From assembly GCA_027604505.1 (NCBI GenBank), contig JADIIX010000235.1:1-22954 (forward strand): a stretch of 22,954 bases of DNA, read 5' to 3'. The DNA comes from Gonapodya sp. JEL0774 (taxonomy: Eukaryota; Monoblepharomycota; Monoblepharidomycetes; Monoblepharidales; Gonapodyaceae). Shown in pieces: positions 11,423 to 22,900 of this stretch. The notes below the pieces were generated by a model, which saw only the letters and a program-made list of their open reading frames with translations, was not told the origin of the DNA and searched no databases. The stretch's first letter is position 1. Each line of letters opens with the position of its first letter. Both the position numbers and the translations under genes were made by a program.

Positions 11423-11850
11423 TAATATTACAGAGTAACAGTCGTGAACGTACAAGGAGTAAAAAGCAAACTATGGGGTGGAGGCAATCTCGCGTTTTCC
11501 TGTTTCTCTTGTTGTGTTTTTGTTTGCCAAGTCGTTGTTCCCGCCAAGATTTGAAATATTGAGTTCAGGAACTCTGCTGTCGTCCGTCTGTTTCGGAAAG
11601 AATCGAACTGCGATTTAGATTTTGGGGAGTGATCATTCTCGCCGTACAACATGGCGACTCAGTTCTCTGGTCAACTAATGCCAACCACCATAATTTCTAC
11701 ATGCATTGAGCGGGGGTGGACCGCATTAGTCGTACATGTGAAAGAAATCGTCCTTGTCACTTGTCAGGTTTGCTACCTCATTGTTCGTACTCTTTCAATC
11801 ATCTCCCTGAGCGTTCTTTCCCCTCAAAATAAGAACATGGATCAAAATTG

Positions 11851-11910
11851 AAAGGGGGGAGTGTTCTCCAGTCTGTAGAAATAAGCATGTGGATTTACTC
11901 ATGTACTACT
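11851..11910 (+). repeat. Purine tract plus LTR-like start, possible Copia-type relic
   Basis: AAAGGGGGGAG (11851-11861) directly precedes TGTTCTCCAGTCTGTAGAAA. This is the arrangement seen at the 3' end of LTR retrotransposons, where a polypurine tract abuts the TG start of the 3' LTR. The following TCTGTAGAAATAAG core recurs at 5230. I see no reverse transcriptase, integrase or RNase H sequence upstream, so only an end fragment would remain. Confidence 0.4.
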
Positions 11911-11924
11911 TGAGGTATGAATCT

Positions 11925-12770
11925 TGTATCCGACCCAAAAAGTTCTTTTACCCGACCCTTGGCACACCTTTTTTCTGACCCTGACAACACAGATTTACAA
12001 TTGAACATTACCCAAATATAACCCTTGAACCACACCCAAACAGTCCTACAACCTTGCAAAGAGATGGGTCACTGGAAGTGAACCACACTCTTAATCCGCT
12101 ATGTGGTTATAGCATCAATAAACTTCAACTGGTTTGTTGACCTGAATCCTGATTATTGCTAGGCGTAGCTTACAAGTTGTTCTGGGGCATTAAAGTGGAG
12201 CGGAAGAAAGTGAGGGGAAAGATTAGGAAGGCAGCCACAGCTTTGAAAATTGAAACATATTTGTATCAAAGCCCAAAGGAATGATCCACCTGCCAAGCTT
12301 TTGTGCTCTACTGCACATGAATAACCAAGCTTCCCACACAGTTCCAGATATTGACAAGATTGAGAAGAAACTACTCACTGCAACGCGACAATATTTTAGA
12401 AGCACTTTGTCAATATCTAGAGTCAAAAACAGATTAAAATCTACATGGGTCAGATTAGAGAGATTCACAAGATGGGGCGGACTGGAGAAAGTTTTGGATT
12501 TGGTTCAGAAGGGAGATTGCAACATCTCATAGAGTCAGATTAGAGAAGTACAAAAGATGGGTCAGATTAAAGAAAAAGTTTGTCCGTAAGGCGGGAGATA
12601 TAGAAGACAAGCAAGGGTCAGAACAAAGACGGGCACATGGGTCAGAAAAGAGACTTTGTTGGGTCAGGAAAAAGTGATGAGGGTCAGATACAAGAATGTC
12701 ATTGGGTCGGAAAAGAGGGGGGTTAGGGGTCGGGGAAAAGAATTTATCGGGTCGGGGAAAACGATTTTCC
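11925..12770. mobile_element. Non-autonomous element with inverted, repeat-rich ends
   Basis: The left end (about 11925-11982) contains CCGACCC at 11930, TTCTTTTACCCGACCC from 11943 and CTGACCC at 11975. The right end, read on the other strand, gives TTCTTTTCCCCGACCC and a preceding CCCCGACCC with nearly the same spacing, so some 40 nt form an imperfect inverted repeat. Next to the right repeat lies a long array of GGGTCAG units. The interior (about 12000-12430) has no transposase-like frame. Similar ACTACTTG.GG sequence flanks both sides (about 11905 and 12772) and could be a diverged target duplication. The class is not identifiable by eye. Confidence 0.55.
12446..12765. repeat. Array of GGGTCRG motifs, about ten copies at 20-30 nt spacing
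   Basis: GGGTCAG or GGGTCGG (once GAGTCAG) followed by an A-rich stretch occurs at about 12448, 12532, 12559, 12615, 12639, 12661, 12681, 12704, 12726 and 12749, densest towards the right. The reverse complement (CTGACCC/CCGACCC) occurs at 11930, 11952 and 11975. Such subterminal motif clusters are typical binding sites for the transposases of several DNA-transposon superfamilies. Confidence 0.75.
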
Positions 12771-12820
12771 ACTACTTGCGGGTGAAGTATCTGCGGTGGA
12801 TGCAAAACGCATCCGGCACA

Positions 12821-12827
12821 TATATAC
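12821..12827 (+). promoter_or_regulatory. TATA-like box of secreted-protein copy 2
   Basis: TATATAC lies about 50 nt before the start codon at 12874 and is followed by a pyrimidine/CAA-rich leader (TTTCTCCG, CCAAACCATCACC), which is typical of strongly expressed fungal genes. The segment just upstream (ACTACTTGCGGGTGAAGT) belongs to the dispersed repeat also seen at 5319, where a TATATAT stretch follows at a similar distance. The promoter may therefore be repeat-derived. Confidence 0.5.
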
Positions 12828-12873
12828 TTATGAACGATTCGTTTCTCCGTTCCCCAATAACCAAACCATCACC

Positions 12874-13561
12874 ATGGCAGTACAAAAGGTGATGACCATG
12901 CTGATTTCCGAAACCCGATGGCTCTGGCTCATGCTTGCTTCCCCCCGTTCATTCTTGAAACGATGTCGGATATGTATCATCCCTACTTCCGGCTCCCGCA
13001 CATCGATATATGTACTTGTTCGGGCCGTTCAACCCATTTTTCGACGAGCAGTTTTTCGTAACGATGATCGCAATCACCGCATCGTTGTCCCTGTTGGTCT
13101 CCCTGGTTCGTTCGCAGCAACAGGTGTGGTCGCCTTACTTTTTCAGTGAATGCAGCAGCGGTACATCGACCGCTACAGCCTTTGAAATGATCCAGTTCAA
13201 AAATCTCTGGTTGAACAGTGTCAAGCCAGATCTTACAGTTCCATTGCCAAACTGCCACCCAATAGAACCAAACTACTGGGGGTGCAGTGGGAGTATTCAA
13301 GTCGATGGCAACCGGACTTTTATTGCCACCAACTTCAGAGCAAATTGGCGTGATTTGAAGCCGACTGATGCCAATGGGATCCGCATTGGTATTACTTCGC
13401 GCATCACCGAGTCTGCAGTTACTGGGAATACCGTCGACGCTGACTGGTTGGACACTTGCATTGTGATGGCGCCAGCTTACTACTTGCAACCATACAGGAG
13501 TGAGGCTACCGGACTGACGTGCACAACGCGAATAGCTTGCCCACTTGTCACAAAGACATAA
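12874..13561 (+). CDS. Secreted protein, tandem paralogue copy 2 (intact)
   Basis: Exon 1 (12874-12888, MAVQK) and exon 2 (13052-13561), joined across a 163-nt intron, encode 174 residues. The signal peptide 'FFVTMIAITASLSLLVSLVR' is followed by SQQQVWSPYFFSEC, so cleavage probably lies near the SQQQ stretch. The mature chain of about 145 residues has seven cysteines, an NRT sequon and no membrane segment. The C-terminus contains 'AYYLQPYRSEATGLTCTTRI' and ends at a TAA. Intron position, signal peptide, blocks along the whole protein and the 3' flank match copy 1, so the pair arose by tandem duplication of about 2.15 kb spacing. No known domain is visible. A secreted, rapidly changing, duplicated gene beside transposons is the pattern of fungal effectors or fruiting-body-specific proteins, but that is inference. 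Confidence 0.72.
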
Positions 13562-14353
13562 TTTTACGCTCCTGTAATTTCATGGTGGAGTAGCAATCGT
13601 GAATGTACTTAAGGAGGACAAAATGAGATGCAAATATTCTTCATGCCGATAGAATCAACTTTTTCCTTCCCGATCCTTTGCATGCTTATGTGGTAGCAAT
13701 CGTTCCCATTGTATTCCCAATCTTTCAAACTTCGAAACTTTTTTCATCCGTCTAGTAATAGCTGCAGCTCGCCTGGTCTTGCGGTAAATACTTGGCACGT
13801 GCAAGTTCAATCAAACCAGATTCGGCATGATTGATATTGATATTTTCGCTCCCTTTCCTGAGGAGTCACGTAGGGCGGATCACGTGACTGCTAATGGGCT
13901 CTGTGCAGTTGCCACAGAGGCAACAAGAACCAAAACGCAGATTCCCAAAGCTGTCACTGTCACCGCCCACTTGGAGCTTTCACTGCGCTGCCATCGTGGT
14001 TGCTTGCGCATTAAAGCCGGGTGCTTTAGTACGCTCACCAAGTTTCGCGATAAGCGACTTGTCAAGACCCAGCAATTATACAATCCATCAATCCATCACC
14101 CGCCGCTGCCCATTCATTCTGAACTCAATTTTCACGCTGAAATAAGTAAAGAATCATCCAATACGCCCCACCCTGCTTGGACTCGACCTTCTTCACGACC
14201 TCTTTGCCGATACCTGGTGAGCCCCCTCTGTGAGTCCATCGGCTCGTCACCGTGTCCAACAAAGGACCTTTATGTCTTTTGACGGTCTCTCACATAAATT
14301 TCATTTGATTTTATTAGCTCATACCCATTACCCCTTATACCTCTTCCTCTCAA
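13562..14353. promoter_or_regulatory. Homeobox gene upstream region with two CACGTG boxes
   Basis: No gene is supported in these 792 nt. Two perfect CACGTG palindromes occur at 13796-13801 and 13881-13886, some 470-560 nt before the homeobox start. In fungi this core binds bHLH factors such as Cbf1/Pho4 relatives. Pyrimidine-rich leader sequence directly precedes the ATG. A 151-codon open frame at 13827-14282 has no protein-like character. Confidence 0.45.
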
Positions 14354-15642
14354 ATGTCGTCCGACCGGTTGAGCTCGAGTCTCCCCCCTTTGCCCATTCC
14401 GAATCATCCTGGCGCACAATCCTCGGCAACAATCATCAAATACCCCCCTCGCGCGTCCCTTCCACCCTTGTCTACGTGGATGATCCGCTCTCGTGAAGGA
14501 TCTCGCGGTGGCTCTCCCGTTTCAGAAGCGTCATCCCACAGTTCGCCCTCGTTCTCGTATCCACCACCATCTCCAGATGGTACGCACTACGACCGATCGT
14601 CCATGATGTCGTACGATACCGATGATACTGCTGACGAACTGAGATCCATGGCGCAGACGCTTACTCTTGCGCCCACGGGCAACTTTGTGAGCCATGTTGG
14701 GCCCGAGGAGTTCTACACTTCTTGCAAGTCAGAAGCTCACCAACAGGAGTACGCCAAGCTGGGACAATACCATTTGCCTCCCCTTCTACCTGCCCACGCA
14801 CGATTCCCCACAAACCACGAGTTCGCTCCGTGGACGCTCCCGCCCATTGCATCCATCTCGAACATGCCCAATCAGCTAAACTACCCACAAGAGCAGCAAT
14901 GGGAGAAAGAAAGCACTAAATTGGAGAGCTTCGCGTCGTTCTCAAACCTTTCTGCCCTTCACGCCCTCGCTGAAGTGTGCGCTGGAGCGCGCTTGACCAT
15001 GGGTCCTTCGGACATGGACATTTCGCCGGATGGAGACATGACAGCGCAAAAGGAAGACACGACCTCAGCGGGACAGCTCATGCAACGCGACCCGGTCACG
15101 ATGCACCCACGGCAACAGAGTCGTACTGCGAACTCATCCCCAACCAGATCGGTCGGCTCTCTTTCTCCAGTGCCACCAGACTCACCTCAGGACGAAGACT
15201 ACGATTCCACGAGCGGTTGTGGCGACTCTTCTGACTCGGACCCCGAGTTTCGACCCACCAAGGAGAGGAGCGGCCGCAAGGGCGGCAAAAGGTTGAGCAT
15301 CGACTCGACGATCGGGTCGGCAAAGAAGTTCAAGCACCGCAAGAAGGCCATGAGCACCAAAGCGCAAGCTCAAGTGGAGCCCAGGTTTGGCAACGGTAGG
15401 CGGCCCAACTTCTCCAAAGACCAGAAGGCGATTATGATGGTGTGTCCTTATCGCCTCCTCATCGAATCCCGCCGTTCCTGTTTCTCACATATCTTTTGCC
15501 GTCTGTCCAGTCTTGGCTCCATACCAACAAAGATCACCCATTCCCCACCGAGTCCGAGAAACTGAAATTCTGCGATTCCACCGGCTTATCCCTCCGTCAA
15601 ATCAACGACTGGTTCATCAACGCTAGAAGGAGATACCTCTGA
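14354..15642 (+). CDS. TALE-class homeodomain transcription factor
   Basis: A DNA-binding regulator of 405 residues from two exons (14354-15439 and 15511-15642). The homeodomain is at the very C-terminus (about 347-405) and is split by the 71-nt intron within helix 1. Its third helix, 'QINDWFINARRRYL', carries the invariant WF.N.R pattern with N399 at the DNA-contacting position 51. The loop 'TNKDHPFPTESEK' has the three-residue extension that defines TALE proteins. The first 346 residues are Ser/Pro-rich and largely disordered, with an acidic Asp/Ser stretch and then Lys/Arg clusters (KKFKHRKKA) just before the homeodomain, which probably act as a nuclear signal. The start codon is the first in a long frame and follows a pyrimidine-rich leader. 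Fungal TALE genes include mating-type (HD1-like) and developmental regulators. No partner HD2 gene is visible here, so this is probably a stand-alone regulator rather than a mating locus. Confidence 0.9.
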
Positions 15643-16295
15643 GACAGAAACTCAAACCAAGTAATTCCACGTCGCTGAGAGCATGCAATTTCAACCCCTG
15701 TGACCGACGCTGAACAGAAAACTGGCATTCAAGAAATTTATCACTGGCACTGCAATTTTTTTCTCCATAACTACTTTCGTGAATCGACTAATGTGTAACC
15801 TATGTACGATAAGTCTTTTTGTGAGCTGAATGAGTAACAAGCTTTTCTGAAGTTCCGATCTAGAATGATTTCATTGCCACAAACGACAACGAAGCGCATT
15901 ACTTCAGTATGTCCCGAAAAATAGGAACCCGGGATATGCACGAGTTTCTGTTTATTGAGTTGACACATTACTTGGCAACTGCCCGTAACGACTCTCGCCT
16001 TGATTTCCACTGCCCCAAACGAAATCTGCAAGCTCATGTGTGCCTGATCTGAGGCAACGGTCAAATGCTCTGTCTGACGGTATTTGTCCGGTTGCCAATG
16101 ACTGAGATCCACGTGTGCCCGCCGATAGTGCAGTCATCCCCTTCCACTCAGTTCTGAAACACACTTTTTCGGTGCAATCGTATTAGAATATGGGTAACAA
16201 TTTGATTAACAAAAAAAAACGCCTGGCTGCTTCTGCTTGCAATGCAACCCTACCCCAGCCAACCTCTGTACAATTCTTCAGGCTCACAGGCCAAC
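15643..16295. other. Convergent 3' intergenic region, homeobox and homocitrate synthase
   Basis: The two flanking genes converge, so these 653 nt hold both 3' untranslated regions. The only long frame is a 113-codon minus-strand one (15771-16112). It lacks recognisable motifs, overlaps a second frame and has no supporting splice sites, so I do not call it a gene. A short poly-A stretch at 16210-16217 is the only other notable feature. Confidence 0.5.
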
Positions 16296-18307
<2,012 letters not shown>

Positions 18308-18702
18308 TGTAGTGGGTGGGATTGCAAAATCGTGATTTTTAATGGGAAAGCAGAAGTGCGTGGATGGTGAACGTGGGCTTTATAAAGTGGTGAAGAATGG
18401 GCGACAAAATGGTGGAGAAGAGATGGGTAAATGTTTTTGCGCGCGCCCGTGCCCGTGCCCCAAACTGTTGAAACAATCGGGACTTTCCGTACGATATCAC
18501 CAACGAGATGGAGTAAAGTAGATAATGATGGGGAAAAAAGGAGAGGGGGAGAGACTGACTCAAGTCAATACTTAAAAATGCGTGGTGCCATGAATGTGAT
18601 TCGCACAACATTTAGTGATTGCCCCACATTGCCAAGAGGGCACTTCAAGGTAGCACTGCAAGTCTGAACCGACTCAACGCATCCAAGGAGGATGCTGCTG
18701 CG
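18308..18702. promoter_or_regulatory. Divergent promoter region, homocitrate synthase and coiled-coil gene
   Basis: This interval of about 395 nt lies upstream of the homocitrate synthase (minus) and of the small coiled-coil gene (plus). It contains a consensus Gcn4 site (separate entry) and a C/G-rich stretch with GTGCCCGTGCCC at about 18449. No gene is supported within it, although an undetected first exon of the plus-strand gene could lie around 18590-18655. Confidence 0.5.
18556..18562. promoter_or_regulatory. Consensus Gcn4/CpcA-type site TGACTCA
   Basis: TGACTCA is the exact palindromic half-site pair recognised by fungal bZIP regulators of general amino-acid control (Gcn4, Cpc1, CpcA). 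It lies 249 nt upstream of the homocitrate synthase start codon, within the usual range for such sites. The function is known for other fungi and inferred here. Confidence 0.6.
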
Positions 18703-19313
18703 ATGTTCCACGGAGTTCGAGTCCTGCAAGGGAAACAACACGGTGCTGTGGCCTCCTCACTGATCTCTCGTGCTGCGTTCATCCACCAATCTCTCATCCA
18801 AATGGTCCACTCTTCTCTTAAGCCCGTCGAAAAGGGTATGGAAACTTCATCGCTAATGAGCAGCTTCCCAATGATGTGCAATCTCTTGAACAGAGCTGAC
18901 GTCGATTCTGCAAGGTCTCAAGAGTCTTCAAGCAAAGGGAGCCGCAGTGAAGGAGGCTGAAGGTGAGGATGCCTTCGGAGGGTAGGGGCCGTCGGCAGTA
19001 CCACGGGTCGGTAGTTGTTTGCCGGGGGGGAGATGCATGGGCGTAACGGTCACCATCAAAACCCCAGTCAACACCTTTCAAGACCGTCTCCGCAAAGTCG
19101 AGAACGCACATGTGCAAGATGGCGTGTGGTACGCAGACTTGAAGGCCAGAAGTGAGGTTGGCGAGGGCCAGGGCGAGCTTGCGGACATGCTGGCGGAAGG
19201 CCACGTAAGTTTTGGGAGGAAGTGAACAACTTTGGACAGACCGAACCTGCTGATACGTGATTCCCGTTTGTAAGGAAATCGCGAGCGACTTGCTGGAAGG
19301 AGCGTCAGACTGA
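18703..19313 (+). CDS. Small helical/coiled-coil protein, unrecognised
   Basis: Four exons, 18703-18835, 18894-18962, 19068-19204 and 19275-19313, joined by sound GT-AG sites in consistent phase, give 125 residues. The spliced product is almost wholly helical: 'SSLKPVEKELTSILQGLKSL', then 'QDRLRKVENAHVQDGVWYAD' and 'EGQGELADMLAEGHEIASDL', ending LLEGASD. Heptad-like Leu/Val spacing suggests a coiled coil, and the C-terminus is acidic. The 5' end is uncertain: the same frame is open back to 18619 without an ATG, so a further exon may lie upstream. No family is recognised; a small subunit of a larger complex would fit, but nothing proves it. It is divergent from homocitrate synthase and followed by a small gene on the same strand. 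Confidence 0.6.
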
Positions 19314-19368
19314 AAGTATCATCCAATGTGAACCTATCATCTGTGAACATGTCTACATCACAAGCTGA

Positions 19369-19374
19369 AATAAA
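19369..19374 (+). terminator. AATAAA poly(A) signal of the coiled-coil gene
   Basis: AATAAA, immediately followed by a second overlapping AATAAA-like stretch (AAATAAAG), lies 56 nt after the stop at 19313. This agrees with the exon model for the upstream gene. Confidence 0.55.
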
Positions 19375-19521
19375 ATAAAGTCTTTTCGTGTTTATTGCTG
19401 TCTTTGAAGCGACACATGGGGAGACCTGAACAAGTGATATCTATCTCCTTGCTGTGTGAGGGGGACAGCTAACCCCACTCCGTCAGCACCTTTACACCCA
19501 AACTCAGGCTCAAGCACCCAG

Positions 19522-19763
19522 ATGCCCAACCGCGGCCCCATCGTCCTCTCCATTGATGAAGCTGAATACCTGCTCGATCAAATCCCCGCACCCGAGGCTG
19601 ATGAAGATGCCCTCGTCACTAAATTGCGCAATAGATTGAAACTGCTGCTCACGGAACTGAGAGAAGGAGCGGAAGGTCAGCATTCGCCGGCAGTCGTTTT
19701 CTATACCTATTTTGCATCGTCTCAAGTATCGTATACGTGCACAGGTGGTGGTGAGAGACAGTG
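19522..19763 (+). CDS. Small acidic/helical protein, unrecognised
   Basis: The ATG at 19522 opens 'PNRGPIVLSIDEAEYLLDQI' and then a helical segment ending 'KLRNRLKLLLTELREGAEG'. A 69-nt intron (19677-19745, GTCAGC...ACAG) joins this to GGGERQ and a TGA at 19761-19763, giving about 57 residues. Without splicing the same frame stays open and ends at a nearby stop, so both forms are short. The 'VLSIDEAEYLLDQIP' part looks like a structured helix-turn-helix with an acidic linker. The frame is open upstream of the ATG to about 19456, so an extra 5' exon is possible. No family is recognised and the call rests on protein-like composition only. Confidence 0.45.
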
Positions 19764-19819
19764 ATGACTCTGCCGTGTTGCAAATCACTGGAAGCCAGTT
19801 CATAATCATAACCAATAAA

Positions 19820-19873
19820 TTTTGCTTGTTCCATCAATACATACCATTTTGCTTGCTCCATCAATACATACCA
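19820..19873. repeat. Two-copy 27-nt tandem repeat between convergent genes
   Basis: A 27-nt unit starting TTTTGCTTG and ending CAATACATACCA occupies 19820-19846 and again 19847-19873, with one base different. It lies in the 3' region shared by the small plus-strand gene and the acyl-CoA synthetase gene, where it may belong to either transcript's untranslated region. Confidence 0.85.
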
Positions 19874-19925
19874 GATATTGTCATCATAACCGATGATCCA
19901 TTCATACGTGCCAAATACAAGTGTA

Positions 19926-22900
19926 TCATAATCTCGCCTTACCCCCAATGATACCCTGATACAACTCCTTTGTCAGTCGCACGTACCCCTTACGTTCGTC
20001 GTAAAAGTACATCCGTTCGGGGATCTTTGAAGGGTCGAAGCCGGCATTTTGGAGCTCGACTTTGCGGTGCTTGAACGTAACTACAAGGATCCACAGACAC
20101 ACCACAAGTGCCAACCCGAAGAGCAAGATGATCAAGATGTTCATATCCCTCCTTGTTTCTCACAAGACTCACCAGTGACTCCTCCGAATCCCTCTTCCTC
20201 GTACACCCTCAGGAACCTCGGTACCGCGTACGCAGGCAGTTCTTGTTTCACATATGCACTCAATCTACGCAGCGAGTCTTGTTCGTAGAGCGGTGGTTCT
20301 CCACCACGAAGGTGCGGCTTGAAGATAAGGGCGGCAGCGCCAGCGCGGCCAGTACCGGGGAGCGAGGGGATCTTGGTGAGGTTAATGGTCAAGGTAAAAT
20401 CAACGAGTGATGGTGGTGAACGAGTGTTGACCCCGATAGATCGGGTTCACGATCGCATCAGCTCATGTTCCCTCTTTGAAGAACCTACTTCCACTCCGTA
20501 CACGTTCGCATCTTCCAGGTCCGTGAATCCGAGCAGCACATCACGGACTTCGGTGGTGGAGACATTTTCTTTGGCGGGACAACATGCAACAAGTTTGCGG
20601 TGTGAAGGACAGATTGCAGGTCGGAACAGTTCTCCTGGGCCATTTCACGAGGGCTTTAGACTCACCTCCCTTCCATCTGCATCACGATGTACGTGTTCGA
20701 TCCGAAACAAACAAACAACAAACTGTGCTCATAGGGTCGATAATTATTAACAGTGCGTGCAACTTACCGGAATGTGTCCCCGATCCTGTCCACAAAGTAT
20801 ATCCATCCGCGCCAGTCTTTGATAAGTAAGTCACCAGACCGCCACCAGACGTCTGACCTGATTTGCGCGAGCATTTGAAATCACGAAAGGAATGGAGTGA
20901 TCGCTTCTAGGCTCACTTCTCGAATACATCCCGCACAAACTTCTTGTTCGTCGCTGGCACATTCGGAGGGGTGGATCGGTCGATGGCCCATAATCAGTCG
21001 ATGTTCCAGCCAAACTCACATTTTTCATCACCTGAGAGAGAATTGAAACAAAAATTTTTTTTTGGTGTCTGGTGTGTTGTCGACAATGTCCAAAGCCCGC
21101 ACTCACCATAATACCCTTCAAAATTTTCATTTACGATCTTTCCGATCATTTCACCGGGCTCTCCTGCCTGACATTCGACGCAGAAGCCAGTTTTCGGGTC
21201 ACGCACCACTGATAGAGTGTTACCATTGGATGTTCGATCGATGGGAAGCAGTGGTGAGCGATGAAGAGAGAACAGCAGTAGGAGAACTTGCAAAGTAACT
21301 TACGCTCTTCCGTGATGGGATCAATCTTCACGATGCGGGGGGTCAAAGGGTTCAATGCTCTGCACGACAGGTGTTAGATGTTCACAGGTTCAGTGAGGAG
21401 GTGCACCAATGCCACATCCCTCTAACAACACACCTCATCAACCTTCCCTGAAACCCGACCGCGCCTTGCTTCCCAAAGACGTTGATAGACCCGACAACGC
21501 CTTCAGTGGAACCATAGCTGGGTGGATGTGTAGTGGAGACACGTGAGATTCTGAGGCATGGAAACCAGAGCGCGCCTTTCCAGAGCATTAGTACTCACCC
21601 TTCGTTGATTCGGACGCCAAAACGTTCTACAATACATCAACCACGCGAGGAACGGGAGACAATCATCAGTCCACTTTATCCCGCAGCAACACGATTCGTT
21701 GTGTGTGTCACCAACCCACTTTCGAACGGCCCCCAAATGTCCGGTCTCACACCGTTCCCGCCACATGCACGAACTTTATGCGCACGGTCATAGGGAGAGG
21801 GTGGAGTGGAGAGAATGAAGCGGAGAAACTAGGCACAAAAGTCACACTCGAATTGGACCTGTTAAATGCACCACATATTCGACGACAACCCACCTCGCCT
21901 ACAAAGGGAAAGCAGTTCACACCGGTTTGTGCGCAAAATGCGAAAAAGTTGGACGCGGAGAATTTGCGGGTGAAACATATAGTTTCACCAAAGTTGATGG
22001 CGTCTGTTTGGTAGCAACAAAAGTAAAGCAGAAGTAAAGCAAAAATGGCATCGAAGGTGTACGTACGCATGATTCCAATCTGCGCATTAAAGTGGAAGAA
22101 AGGTCCTGCAGCGCAATGCCCCGTCAAAAATCACAGAAATCGCCCCATTGTTATCCTCAGTGATCGCCCACAAGGAAAAAGGTGATCAGGTGAGATCGCA
22201 CCTACGGGGTATATCCTCTCACCCTCCCTGAATACGTCGAGGTATCGGAATCCTACTGTTGAGCCTGTAGCACATGATCCACGGAGTGAGTACACGGGCA
22301 AGAAATTGTGAACGTTGGGAGAGAAGTGCACTGATACGCACATAGACGCTGGTGGCTCTGTCACCAATGTATCATCGAGAGCGTAGAATCCGGTCAGCAA
22401 CACCAGAGAGTTGTCAACTTCCCTTCACAACCCTTCTCCGACTCCCGCGACACTCTCCGCACAGACCCACCAAGTTCGTCCCCTTGGGCAGTCCAGTTGT
22501 CCCACTCGTGTACACCAGGTACGCCACGTCTTTTGGATTCACATGTCTCCAAAGTGCCTTGGGTATCGGTGCGCACCAGAGCGGCTGGGATATGTCGAGG
22601 GATGGGAGGTGAACAGAGTGGTGGGGGAACGAAAGAGTGGAGGAGAGATGGGATGGCAAGGGGGTGAGGGAGAGACACGCCTGGTAGAATCGCAGCGGTT
22701 AGCGTCGGACAGGAGTGAGCGAGGAACGGCGACCGATACGGTACCAGATCCACTCCCATCTCCTTCAGCCCCTGTTCCCCCTCATAAACCTGTCCGACCG
22801 CTTCCGCCATCTCGGGCTCGAAGATGAGGAATTTCGCACCCGAAACCCGGACGCAGTGGAGAAGTGGACGAAGCCGGAGGTGGTGGTTGAGTAGGGCGAT

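Larger units (their letters stand above)
11423..12873. other. Transposon-debris interval between the two secreted paralogues
   Basis: No gene is supported in these 1.45 kb. In order it holds: 3' sequence shared with copy 2 (about 11431-11460); a unique stretch; a purine tract followed by an LTR-like start (11851-11910); a non-coding element with inverted repeat-rich ends (about 11925-12770); and the promoter of copy 2. Open frames such as the minus-strand one at 12527-12805 arise from the short repeats and have no protein character. Confidence 0.6.

Noticed and set aside
12527-12805. 92-codon minus-strand frame rich in Pro, Phe and Ser
   Set aside because: It is the translation of the GGGTCAG repeat array; the protein repeats simply mirror the DNA motif.
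13827-14282. 151-codon plus-strand frame upstream of the homeobox gene
   Set aside because: Low-complexity, no domain or splice support, and a better fit as promoter and leader sequence.
14354-15642. Mating-type A (HD1/HD2) locus
   Set aside because: There is only one homeodomain gene, with no divergent partner and no mitochondrial intermediate peptidase gene beside it, as would be usual in Agaricomycetes.
15771-16112. 113-codon minus-strand open frame between the homeobox and homocitrate synthase genes
   Set aside because: No motif, an overlapping competing frame, and a position where two 3' untranslated regions converge.
18645-18881. Minus-strand 78-codon frame over the coiled-coil gene
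   Set aside because: The plus-strand splice model gives a consistent four-exon helical protein; the minus frame is a shadow.
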